7,363 nt of DNA from an uncultured Christensenellaceae bacterium (GCA_910588315.1 CAJUQF010000095.1:1-7363), one strand, 5' to 3'; numbered from the stretch's first letter, positions 1 through 6,885 are shown. The notes: generated by a model not told the origin, from the sequence alone. Numbers and translations are program-made.

Positions 1-673
1 GAACGATCATGCACGGCGCGGTATATAAAGCATAGAGAATGCGCGCCTCGTAGTCTACGCCCGTTTGATTTTGTATTTCGCGCTCGGAGAAAAACGGACG
101 GTATCCCTTATCCTTTAAATAATAGTAAATATCGTTCGCGGTATCGCTGTCCTTGGTCTTGCGCTTGTTCTCGTCCGTAACCTTTACGCAGATAAAACAG
201 TCGTAATCGAGTCCAGACTGTTTGAGCTTGCGAAACTCGGTGCGGATATAATCTATCTCTCCCGCTTTACGCATGTACTCCGTACGCTGCTGCGGCGACG
301 CCGAAGCAAGCGCGGCGTTATAATTTTTATTATCGCCGAAAACCTTGTCGGAAATTTCATGGCAGATCGGTTGCAGTCTGTTGTTTACAATGTCCTTTAT
401 ATACTGCACCCTATACTCGGAGAGCGCCATGCCGAAGTAAGCTTCCGATTCGTTGCTGTCGTATTGCGCGGCTTTTGCGAACGCGGTATACGCATCGTCG
501 AATTTGCACACGTCGAGATTATGCTCGCCCATGCGCAAAAAGTTCACGGCATTGGTATCGGTCGACTTTGCCAAAGTGTGTTTGCTGTGACAGAATTCAC
601 ATTCCGCTACGCCGCCTACGGCTTTTGTTATATCCAACTGCGCTCCGCAGTTTTTACACTTGATAATTTCCAT
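1..673 (-). CDS. Zinc-ribbon, TPR-like, TIR-domain protein (3' end cut by window edge)
   Basis: The reading frame opens at ATG 673-671 and stays open for 224 codons to the left edge, so the C-terminus is missing. Residues 6-28 form a zinc ribbon (C6-x2-C9, C25-x2-C28). Residues about 43-88 look like a tetratricopeptide pair (FDDAYTAFAKAAQYD, then EAYFGMALSEYRV). From residue 156 a TIR domain begins: first strand DYDCFICVKVTD, an FFSERE segment at 194-199, and the DYEARI helix, where E209 occupies the place of the catalytic glutamate of TIR NADases. Bacterial TIR domains often cleave NAD+ or make signalling nucleotides from it; activity here is inferred. The start follows a purine-rich ribosome site (GAGG, 6 nt before ATG). 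It is the third gene of the SPFH operon, 67 nt after its neighbour with no terminator seen between. The TIR call is strong; whether it serves defence is uncertain. Confidence 0.85.
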   Translation of the reverse strand, partial: MEIIKCKNCGAQLDITKAVGGVAECEFCHSKHTLAKSTDTNAVNFLRMGEHNLDVCKFDDAYTAFAKAAQYDSNESEAYFGMALSEYRVQYIKDIVNNRLQPICHEISDKVFGDNKNYNAALASASPQQRTEYMRKAGEIDYIRTEFRKLKQSGLDYDCFICVKVTDENKRKTKDSDTANDIYYYLKDKGYRPFFSEREIQNQTGVDYEARILYALYTAPCMIV

Positions 674-740
674 TTTTTCCTCTTTTCCTCCGGATCTCAA
701 ACGAAATATATATCTTTCATACCGCTTTGCTTACCGGCGA

Positions 741-1058
741 TCAATCGGGTCTGTCTACAAGCAAAAGCAATATCCGCGATATGCTTTCGTCTGTCTTTGC
801 CGACTTCCTGCCGCGGCTTATAGTAAGTTCCGATTTAAGTTTTTCTATCTCTTCTGCGATACTCTTGTCTTCCTCTGTGTCCTCATCTTTACTTACGGGC
901 TTTAAATATTTGAGTTTTTCCGCAATATCTTCTATTTGGGATTTAAGCTCGGTATCGTTTACAAGCATGGTGAGCTTGCTCATTTTATTGCTGTTCTCTC
1001 GTATCAAATCTCTGCTTGCCGCAACCGTTTTTGCCGTCGTGTTTCTTTTAAAAAACAT
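741..1058 (-). CDS. Small charged, probably coiled-coil protein of unknown function
   Basis: A 105-residue protein that I do not recognise. It has no signal peptide or membrane segment. The N-terminus is basic (MFFKRNTTAKTVAASRD). The middle, residues about 15-85, is rich in Glu, Lys and Leu (for example KSQIEDIAEKLKYLK and IAEEIEKLKSEL), with a polar break at KDEDTEEDK, suggesting two helices that could form a coiled coil. The C-terminus ends in a short hydrophobic run, ILLLLVDRPD. I chose ATG 1058 over the TTG at 1079 because a G-rich ribosome site (GGGGG at 1072-1068) sits 9 nt before it and overlaps the stop codon of the SPFH gene, which suggests translational coupling. Lying between the SPFH and TIR genes, it may be an adaptor between them; that is only inference from position. 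Confidence 0.7.
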   Translation of the reverse strand: MFFKRNTTAKTVAASRDLIRENSNKMSKLTMLVNDTELKSQIEDIAEKLKYLKPVSKDEDTEEDKSIAEEIEKLKSELTISRGRKSAKTDESISRILLLLVDRPD

Positions 1059-1071
1059 ATTTACCGTCCCC

Positions 1072-2097
1072 CTATGCAAGCTTTTTGCCGCAGCCCGAAC
1101 AAAACGCCGCCGTACTTTCGTTTACCTTGCCGCAATCCGGGCAAACGATCGGCGCTTTGCTCACGCGTTTACCGCACGCGGAACAAAATACCGCCGTAGC
1201 GTCGCAAGCCGTGCCGCAATGCGGACACTTGTTTTTTTCGACATGCTCGGGCTTGGAACTGCCGATAACTTTAAGAACTTCGTAATACGCCGCATTGTCC
1301 TGCAACTGTAATTGCCGTAAGTATTTTTCGCGTTCCCACTGTTTATCGTCCAAACGTTCGAGTTCCAGCAGATAGTCCTTTAACTTTTCCTGACGCTTGA
1401 CGTCCGCCGCCGCATCCTCTATCATGTTCATATCGCTGTCGTACAAATCGAAATCGGCGATCTTGAAATTCAATACCGACAGTCCCCATTGGCTTTCGAA
1501 CATGGGACTGAGTATCTCGCCCATGCGCACGCCGATCGCTTTTTTATTGGCGGTGAACATATCGTATGTCAGGTGCATTTCCGAAACTACACGCAGGAAA
1601 ATATCGGCAAACTCCGTCGCGACGGTCTCGCTGTAACGTTTCCCGAATTCCTGCAAGTTGAATTCTTTCTTTACGCCTACCACTTTGCGAAAGAACTGTT
1701 CGGGATTGCTCACCGACACGTCGAATTCGCCGAAAGCGCCTACGGTAATGACCTTGCCGCTCGCCTCGTCGCGATAACGCAATCTGTTGGGCGTTCCCCA
1801 TTTGATAAGCACGCGCGTGTCTTTTGGTATGTATATCACATCCACCGACAATCCGCGTTTCCAATCTTTTACTTCCGTTTTGCTGTCGAACACGTCGTAG
1901 TTGCCGCTATTGTAAAACCTGCAATCACCGCCGCCCTTGATTATTATGGCGTTATGCGTAAAAGGCACTTCGACTATTGCGTTTTTACTCGTCACCGTAT
2001 CCGTTACGCGAACGAACAATACGTCGTTGTCGTCGACATTGGCATTGCATAAATTCTGATCGAACTTGATAACCTGCGTTCCGCTTTTTCCAAACAT
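1072..2097 (-). CDS. SPFH/band-7 protein with two C-terminal zinc ribbons (YdjI / COG4260-like)
   Basis: A 341-residue protein of the family often labelled 'virion core protein', related to Bacillus subtilis YdjI. Residues about 1-215 form the SPFH (prohibitin/flotillin-like) region; the segment KWGTPNRLRYRD followed by VITVGAFGEFDVSVSNPEQF is characteristic. A charged helical segment follows at about 225-265 (VKRQEKLKDYLLELERL). Two four-cysteine zinc ribbons end the protein: C291/C294/C305/C308 and C319/C322/C333/C336. No transmembrane helix is evident, so membrane association would be peripheral or through partners. In B. subtilis, YdjI belongs to a membrane-stress operon and helps place a PspA-family protein at the membrane. 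I chose ATG 2097 because AAGGAG lies 8 nt upstream; the longer reading from 2193 would run through the terminator hairpin. It is the first gene of the minus-strand operon, downstream of a structured RNA. Confidence 0.88.
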   Translation of the reverse strand: MFGKSGTQVIKFDQNLCNANVDDNDVLFVRVTDTVTSKNAIVEVPFTHNAIIIKGGGDCRFYNSGNYDVFDSKTEVKDWKRGLSVDVIYIPKDTRVLIKWGTPNRLRYRDEASGKVITVGAFGEFDVSVSNPEQFFRKVVGVKKEFNLQEFGKRYSETVATEFADIFLRVVSEMHLTYDMFTANKKAIGVRMGEILSPMFESQWGLSVLNFKIADFDLYDSDMNMIEDAAADVKRQEKLKDYLLELERLDDKQWEREKYLRQLQLQDNAAYYEVLKVIGSSKPEHVEKNKCPHCGTACDATAVFCSACGKRVSKAPIVCPDCGKVNESTAAFCSGCGKKLA

Positions 2098-2111
2098 TTC
2101 CGTGTCTCCTT
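2098..2111 (-). promoter_or_regulatory. Ribosome binding site of the SPFH gene
   Basis: AAGGAG (2111-2106) sits 8 nt before ATG 2097. It fixes the start of the SPFH gene against the 32-codon upstream extension, which overlaps the terminator of the upstream RNA. Confidence 0.8.
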
Positions 2112-2149
2112 TTGCTTTTATGCTACGACACTTAATCGTTCGGAAAATG

Positions 2150-2181
2150 AAAAAAGTGTCGTCCCAATCAAGAGACGACAC
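2150..2181 (-). terminator. Intrinsic terminator of the structured RNA upstream of SPFH
   Basis: On the minus strand, GTGTCGTCTC (2181-2172) pairs with GGGACGACAC (2165-2156) around the loop TTGATT, giving a 10 bp stem. One pair is a U-G wobble in this orientation and would be a C-A mismatch in the other, so the hairpin belongs to the minus-strand RNA. Six T residues follow (2155-2150). It ends 52 nt before the SPFH start codon, so transcription from the upstream promoter must read through it to reach the operon, unless the operon has its own promoter, which I do not see clearly. Confidence 0.85.
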
Positions 2182-2317
2182 CCAAGATGGCATCTCTTAA
2201 TTGTTACCACACAATCCCATAACTACTGCACTGTTCGCACGATGGAGAGAACGCCAAAATGGCAGACTATTCTCGTGTGAACAATGAGTAGTCTCCAAGT
2301 TAAAGGATAGTGTGGTA
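2150..2317 (-). ncRNA. Structured RNA of about 167 nt: compact 6S-like RNA or regulatory leader
   Basis: The RNA is bounded by a promoter (start predicted at 2317-2315) and an intrinsic terminator (2181-2150). Its first bases pair with an internal segment: 2317-2305 (TACCACACTATCC) against 2217-2205 (GGATTGTGTGGTA), 12 of 13 pairs. Inside, a 12 nt bubble strand (2304-2293) faces a 4 nt strand (2221-2218). A long arm follows: 2292-2287 with 2227-2222, 2286-2279 with 2236-2229, 2277-2273 with 2242-2238, capped by GCC-ATTTT-GGC (2263-2253). A closing stem, bubble and terminal stem starting at +1 resembles 6S RNA, which binds the housekeeping RNA polymerase. However, the closed region is only about 113 nt, shorter than the usual 180, and the bubble is asymmetric. 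The other reading is a leader that controls the SPFH-TIR operon by attenuation. I am confident of a structured RNA, and much less of its class (6S perhaps one in three). Confidence 0.7.
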
Positions 2318-2322
2318 TTATC

Positions 2323-2351
2323 ATAATACATTATAAGAACAAAGTTGTCAA
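2323..2351 (-). promoter_or_regulatory. Sigma-A-type promoter of the structured RNA
   Basis: The -35 box TTGACA (2351-2346) is followed by exactly 17 nt and the -10 box TATTAT (2328-2323). The predicted start, 2317-2315, coincides with the first base of the closing stem, which supports both promoter and RNA. A second TATAAT at 2335-2330 is only 10 nt from the -35 box and is less likely to be used with it. Confidence 0.8.
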
Positions 2352-2390
2352 GCCTTTTAAAAACGAACGGCTTCGCATTTATCATTGCAC

Positions 2391-2419
2391 TTGACAATAT
2401 ATGAGCTAATATATATAAT
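2391..2419 (+). promoter_or_regulatory. Consensus sigma-A-type promoter of the ABC exporter-cysK operon
   Basis: TTGACA (2391-2396) and TATAAT (2414-2419) match the consensus perfectly with a 17 nt spacer. The predicted start is near 2425-2427, only 2-4 nt before the ATG at 2429. The flanking DNA is very AT-rich. No operator is obvious apart from the symmetry with the divergent -35 box. Confidence 0.85.
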
Positions 2420-2428
2420 AAGATAGAA

Positions 2429-4120
2429 ATGTTAAAACTTATCAAATTCATAAAAGGCTACGTGCCGCAAGCGATCGCCGCGCCGCTATGCAAGCTGATA
2501 GAAGCGATCGCCGAGCTTGCCGTGCCGATGATAGTCGCCGCCGTAATAGACACCGGCATAGCCAACGGCGACAAATCTTACGTGATAAAATACTGTATCG
2601 TGATCGGTGCGCTCGCCGTCGGCGGATTTTTGATATCGATAACGGGACAGTTTCTCGCCGCGCGCGTCGCGTACGGGTTCGGTACGAAACTGCGAGCCGC
2701 GACGTTTTCGCACATAAACAAACTGCCGATCTCGACTTTGGATAAACTCGGCGGCGCGTCGCTCGTTACGCGCGTGACCGGCGACGTGATGAACTGCCAG
2801 AACGCGCTGAACATGTTCCTGCGACTCATACTGCGCATGCCGTTCGTCGTCATCGGCGCATTCGTGATGAGCATGATAATCGATCCCGTTCTTTCTATGA
2901 TGTTCCTTGCTATGACGGTAGTACTCGGCTTTACGATCGCGCTCGTACTCAAGCTTACCCTGCCGCGCATAAAAAAAGCGCAAAAAAACCTCGACGAGAT
3001 ATCGCGCAATACGGCGCAAAGCATATCCGGCGCGCGCGTCATTCGCGCTTTTTCCAAACAGCAAAGCACTAAATCCGATTTCGCCGCCGTCGCCGACACG
3101 ACGGCAAACACCAACATCGGCGCCGCACGCATATCCGCGCTGCTCGCGCCGCTCACGTTTACCGTCGTCAATCTCGCGATCATTGCGGTGCTGTGGTTCG
3201 GCGGGATCAAGGTGAACATAGGCACGCTCACTCAAGGCGAAACGTTTGCGCTTATAAACTATCTTCAACAGGCGTTTTTCGTTATCGTCAATTTCGGCAA
3301 CGTATTTTCGGTTTTTACACGCTCGTCCGCATGCGCTGCGCGCGTCAACGAGGTGTTGGACGGCGCGCCTGCCGATAACGGCGAAATAACCGATATACCG
3401 GACTGCGACGAAGTATTGCGGTTCGACAACGTTTCGTTCGCGTACGACGGCGATTACGACGTGCAGGGCATTTCGTTCTCGCTCGAAAAAGATAAAACGC
3501 TCGGCATAATCGGCGGCACCGGCAGCGGCAAAACGACGCTCATCTCGCTCGTCGAGCGGTTCTACGAACCGGACGTGGGCAAGATAGAGTTTTGCGGCAA
3601 GGACGCGGCGCTGTACGACACGACCGCCATGCGCAAAGCGATAGGATACGTTCCCCAACGCGCGGCGGCGCTGTCGGGTACGCTGGAGAGCAATCTCAAG
3701 ATCGCGGACGCGAACGTATCGCGCGAACGTCAGGCGCGCGCAATGCAACAGGCGCAAGCGCAGGAACTGTGGGACGCGCTCGGGCCCGACGGACGCATCG
3801 AAAACGACGGGCGCAATCTTTCCGGCGGACAGCGTCAGCGCGTATCGATAGCGCGCGCGCTTTGCCGCGACAACGTTTTGTATCTCTTCGACGACGTTAC
3901 CTCGGCGCTCGATTACAAGACCGAACGTGATTTCATAAACGCGATGAAGTCCGTACCCGGCGCAAAGATATTCGTTTCGCAGCGAATTAGCGCGGTATCC
4001 GGTTGCGACGAGATAATCGTGCTCGACGGCGGCGAGATAGTCGGCAAAGGCACTCATTCTTCGCTTAAAACGACATGCCCGCTTTACGCGGAATTTTGCG
4101 CATCGCAATCGGACGGTTGA
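2429..4120 (+). CDS. ABC exporter half-transporter, degenerate-site subunit of a heterodimer
   Basis: A 563-residue fusion of a six-helix membrane domain (about 1-310) and an ATPase domain (about 330-563), the normal length of a half-exporter. Motifs: Walker A GGTGSGKT (K368), intact signature LSGGQ (464-468), Walker B LYLFDD (485-489). The catalytic glutamate is replaced by D489 and the switch histidine by Q518 (VSQRIS). These two changes are the hallmark of the degenerate subunit in TM287/288, LmrCD and BmrCD-type multidrug exporters. The start MLKLIKFIKGY matches the usual beginning of this family, so ATG 2429 is firm even though no ribosome site precedes it; the mRNA should be leaderless. 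It acts in the cytoplasmic membrane, with the product of the next gene (5 nt downstream) as partner. The substrate is unknown; drugs or lipids are typical for the family. Confidence 0.95.
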   Translation: MLKLIKFIKGYVPQAIAAPLCKLIEAIAELAVPMIVAAVIDTGIANGDKSYVIKYCIVIGALAVGGFLISITGQFLAARVAYGFGTKLRAATFSHINKLPISTLDKLGGASLVTRVTGDVMNCQNALNMFLRLILRMPFVVIGAFVMSMIIDPVLSMMFLAMTVVLGFTIALVLKLTLPRIKKAQKNLDEISRNTAQSISGARVIRAFSKQQSTKSDFAAVADTTANTNIGAARISALLAPLTFTVVNLAIIAVLWFGGIKVNIGTLTQGETFALINYLQQAFFVIVNFGNVFSVFTRSSACAARVNEVLDGAPADNGEITDIPDCDEVLRFDNVSFAYDGDYDVQGISFSLEKDKTLGIIGGTGSGKTTLISLVERFYEPDVGKIEFCGKDAALYDTTAMRKAIGYVPQRAAALSGTLESNLKIADANVSRERQARAMQQAQAQELWDALGPDGRIENDGRNLSGGQRQRVSIARALCRDNVLYLFDDVTSALDYKTERDFINAMKSVPGAKIFVSQRISAVSGCDEIIVLDGGEIVGKGTHSSLKTTCPLYAEFCASQSDG

Positions 4121-4125
4121 TAATC

Positions 4126-5895
4126 ATGGCAAAAACAAACAACAAAAACAAATCCGAAAAGTCGACCGTCACGCGGCTCATGAAATATTTAAAGCCGCAT
4201 ATCTGGCTGGTCGTTATCGCCTTCCTTTGCGCCGTGATCACGTCCGCGGCGATGCTTTTTGCGCCCGTAGTCATCGGCGACGCCGTCGACTGTATCATAG
4301 GCGTAAACAATGTCGACTTCGAAAAACTCGCGATTTATATTTGCATACTTGCCGGCATAATAGCCGCAGTCATGATATTCCAATGGCTGATGAATCTGTG
4401 CGCTCAGCGAGCGGCGCATCTCACGGTGCGCGACGCGCGTGCGGCGGGATTCTCCGCGCTCAACGATGCGCCGCTCGGTTTTGTGGACGCACGCTCGCCC
4501 GGCGACCTTGCCGCAAGGATATCCGTGGACGCCGACCAGATAGCCGACGGTATAGTTCAGGGCGCGACGCAGATATTTACGGGCATAGTCACGATAATAG
4601 GCACGCTCGTGTTCATGATCCTTATAAACCCGTGGATCGCACTTGCCGTAGCCGGACTTACGCCCATATCGCTGTTCATCTCCTACTTCGTGGCGCGCGG
4701 CACACACAAGCACTTTACCGAACAGACAAAAGTGCGCGGCGAGCTTTTCGCCACCACGGAAGAAACGATACGCAACCGTGCGCTCGTCGCCGCCTACGGT
4801 TATGCCGAACACGCGGAACGCGATTTCGGAGAAACAAATGCCAAGCTCAATAAATGCGGATTCAAGGCGACGTTCTTCTCGTCGCTCGTAAACCCCAGCA
4901 CGCGGCTCATAAACTCGCTCGTGTACGCAGTCGTCGCGGTCATGGCGACCGTTTACACCATCGACGGACAAATGAGCGTCGGCGGTATCACGCAATTATT
5001 GCTGTACGCCAACCAGTTTGCGCGCCCGCTCAACGAGATAACGGGCGTTATCACCGAATTCCAGACCGCGCTCGCCGCGGCGAAACGCATACTCGATCTT
5101 GCGGACGTTCCGCCGCAGGACGACTCGGGCGCGATACTCGATAACTGCAACAGTATTTGCATACAAGATCTCGACTTTTCGTACACGCCCGAAAAGCCGC
5201 TGATACAAAACATGAACGTTGACGTTCCCCCCGGTACGCTCGTCGCCATAGTCGGACGCACGGGCTGCGGTAAAACGACGCTGATAAATCTGATCATGCG
5301 GTTCTACGACCCGAACAAAGGCAAGATACTTCTCGACGGCGCGGATGCGGAAGGATTTACGCGCAGCAGTGTACGCAAAAACTTCGGCATGGTCTTACAG
5401 GACAGCTGGATATTCAAAGGCACGGTGCGCGACAATATAGCTTACGGCAAACCCGACGCGACGATAGAAGAAGTTATCGAAGCCGCCAAAAAAGCGCATA
5501 TACACGGATTTATAAGCCGCTTGCCGAACGGTTACGACACGATCATAGACGACGGCGACGGCATATCGCAAGGTCAAAAACAGCTTATAAATATCGCGCG
5601 CATTATGCTCGTCGATCCGCCCATGCTTATTTTGGACGAGGCTACGAGCAACATCGATACACGCACGGAAAAGCGCGTACAGCAAGCGTTCGACAAACTT
5701 TTGCGCCCCGAAGACGGCAAAAAGAAAACCGGGTTCGTCGTGGCGCACAGACTGTCCACTATCGTTGGCGCGGATGTTATACTCGTCATGGATAAGGGCA
5801 ATATTATAGAGCGCGGTACGCATAAAGAACTGCTCGCAAAAAACGGCGCATACGCGGCGCTTTATCGTGCTCAGTTCGCTCGCGACGCTGTTTAA
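4126..5895 (+). CDS. ABC exporter half-transporter, catalytic subunit of a heterodimer
   Basis: A 589-residue half-exporter: a basic, Asn/Lys-rich N-terminus (about 1-14), six membrane helices to about 310, then the ATPase domain. Motifs: Walker A GRTGCGKT (K383), Q-loop in GMVLQDSW, Walker B MLILDEATSNID with catalytic E505, and switch H541 (VVAHRLST). The signature reads ISQGQ (480-484) instead of LSGGQ. This is the exact complement of the previous gene: the working ATP site would use this subunit's Walker motifs and the partner's LSGGQ, while the second site is degenerate on both faces. I chose ATG 4126 rather than 4075 because MAKTNNKNKS followed by VTRLMKYLKPH fits the family and removes a 46-base overlap with the first gene. 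The ribosome site is weak (GGACGG, 9 nt upstream), so translation is probably coupled. The exported substrate is unknown. Confidence 0.95.
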   Translation: MAKTNNKNKSEKSTVTRLMKYLKPHIWLVVIAFLCAVITSAAMLFAPVVIGDAVDCIIGVNNVDFEKLAIYICILAGIIAAVMIFQWLMNLCAQRAAHLTVRDARAAGFSALNDAPLGFVDARSPGDLAARISVDADQIADGIVQGATQIFTGIVTIIGTLVFMILINPWIALAVAGLTPISLFISYFVARGTHKHFTEQTKVRGELFATTEETIRNRALVAAYGYAEHAERDFGETNAKLNKCGFKATFFSSLVNPSTRLINSLVYAVVAVMATVYTIDGQMSVGGITQLLLYANQFARPLNEITGVITEFQTALAAAKRILDLADVPPQDDSGAILDNCNSICIQDLDFSYTPEKPLIQNMNVDVPPGTLVAIVGRTGCGKTTLINLIMRFYDPNKGKILLDGADAEGFTRSSVRKNFGMVLQDSWIFKGTVRDNIAYGKPDATIEEVIEAAKKAHIHGFISRLPNGYDTIIDDGDGISQGQKQLINIARIMLVDPPMLILDEATSNIDTRTEKRVQQAFDKLLRPEDGKKKTGFVVAHRLSTIVGADVILVMDKGNIIERGTHKELLAKNGAYAALYRAQFARDAV

Positions 5896-5907
5896 AGGAG
5901 AGATACC
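5894..5907 (+). promoter_or_regulatory. Ribosome binding site of cysK overlapping the exporter stop codon
   Basis: AAAGGAG (5894-5900) overlaps the TAA stop of the second exporter gene (5893-5895) and lies 7 nt before ATG 5908. The arrangement favours coupled translation and supports one operon. Confidence 0.8.
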
Positions 5908-6828
5908 ATGGCTGTTTACGGATCCGCTACCGAACTTATCGGCGGTACGCCTATGCTCGAGATAAACAATTACGCACGCGCAACGGGTACGGACGCAAAA
6001 CTTATAGTCAAGCTCGAATATTTCAATCCCGGCGGCTCGGTCAAAGACCGTATCGCCAAAGCGATGATAGACGACGCGGAAAAGCGCGGCGTACTTAAAC
6101 CGGGCGCGACCGTGATAGAGCCGACGAGCGGCAACACCGGCATAGGGCTTGCGGCGGTATGCGCGGCACGCGGCTATAAGATGATCGCGACCATGCCCGA
6201 GACCATGAGCGCAGAACGCAGAAATATTCTCAAAGCGTACGGCGCAGAAATAGTGCTTACCGACGGCGATAAAGGCATGCAAGGCGCGATAGAAAAAGCC
6301 GAACAGCTCGCAAGAAAGATCGGCGCTTTTATACCCGCGCAGTTTGATAACCCCGCTAACCCCAAAGCGCATTACGACTCGACCGGTCCGGAAATATGGA
6401 GCGATACCGGCGGCAAGCTCGACGCGTTAGTAGCCGGCATCGGTACGGGCGGGACAATATCCGGCACGGGCAAATTTTTAAAAGAGAGAAAACCCGATAT
6501 AGAAATAATTGCGGTCGAGCCGAGCGCGTCGCCGGTTCTCACCGAAGGCAGAGCGGGCGCACATAAATTGCAGGGTCTCGGCGCGGGATTCATTCCGAAA
6601 ACGCTCGATACAAATATCTACGATAAAGTAATACCGGTCGGCGACGACGATGCGTTTGCCGCCGCGCGTCTGCTCGGTAAAACCGAAGGCATACTCGTCG
6701 GCATTTCGAGCGGCGCGGCGCTGTTTGCCGCGACAAAGTACGCAAAGGAAGGCGGCAAAGGCAAAACTATAGTCGTTATACTTCCGGACTCCGCAGACAG
6801 ATATTACTCTACCCCGCTTTTTTCATAA
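5908..6828 (+). CDS. cysK: Cysteine synthase (O-acetylserine sulfhydrylase)
   Basis: A 306-residue cytoplasmic enzyme that makes L-cysteine from O-acetylserine and sulfide with pyridoxal phosphate, the last step of cysteine synthesis. The length is normal for the family. Key motifs are intact: ELIGGTPM at 9-16, NPGGSVKDR with the cofactor-binding K46, the substrate loop EPTSGNTG (71-78), the phosphate-binding loop GIGTGGT (177-183), GLGAGFIP near the middle of the C-terminal half, ISSGAALFA, and the typical ending LPDSADRYYSTPLFS. The start is set by the strong ribosome site overlapping the preceding stop. It follows the exporter genes by 12 nt, so it is probably co-transcribed; no serine acetyltransferase (cysE) is in the window. 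A cystathionine beta-synthase or another sulfhydrylase of the same fold is less likely given the length and motifs. Confidence 0.95.
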   Translation: MAVYGSATELIGGTPMLEINNYARATGTDAKLIVKLEYFNPGGSVKDRIAKAMIDDAEKRGVLKPGATVIEPTSGNTGIGLAAVCAARGYKMIATMPETMSAERRNILKAYGAEIVLTDGDKGMQGAIEKAEQLARKIGAFIPAQFDNPANPKAHYDSTGPEIWSDTGGKLDALVAGIGTGGTISGTGKFLKERKPDIEIIAVEPSASPVLTEGRAGAHKLQGLGAGFIPKTLDTNIYDKVIPVGDDDAFAAARLLGKTEGILVGISSGAALFAATKYAKEGGKGKTIVVILPDSADRYYSTPLFS

Positions 6829-6847
6829 AATATTTTATTATCCGACG

Positions 6848-6885
6848 ACGGCGTTCGTAATTGTTTTGCGACCGCCGCCGTTTTA
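6848..6885 (+). terminator. Probable intrinsic terminator after cysK
   Basis: ACGGCG (6848-6853) pairs with CGCCGT (6876-6881), and an inner TCG (6855-6857) can pair with CGA (6869-6871), leaving small bulges. TTTTATTTT follows. It begins 19 nt after the cysK stop. The stem is imperfect, but position and T-tract suit the end of the exporter-cysK operon. Confidence 0.6.

Noticed and set aside
727..1311. 194-codon open frame on the plus strand
   Set aside because: It lies opposite the small protein and the end of the SPFH gene; Ser/Leu-rich shadow with no ribosome site.
2098..2193. Upstream extension of the SPFH gene to 2193
   Set aside because: It would translate through the terminator hairpin; the AAGGAG site and the family N-terminus favour 2097.
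2350..2373. Inverted repeat AAGCC/GGCTT as an operator or hairpin
   Set aside because: Arms are only 5 bp with a 14 nt AT-rich loop and are easily expected by chance.
2197..2451. 84-codon open frame on the minus strand
   Set aside because: It crosses both divergent promoters and most of the structured RNA, and has no ribosome site.
2486..4108. 540-codon open frame on the minus strand
   Set aside because: It is antisense to the first exporter gene; the translation is rich in Arg, Tyr and Ala with no domain, while the plus strand encodes clear ABC motifs.
5395..6372. 325-codon open frame on the minus strand
   Set aside because: It spans the end of the second exporter gene and the start of cysK in antisense; no recognisable protein features.
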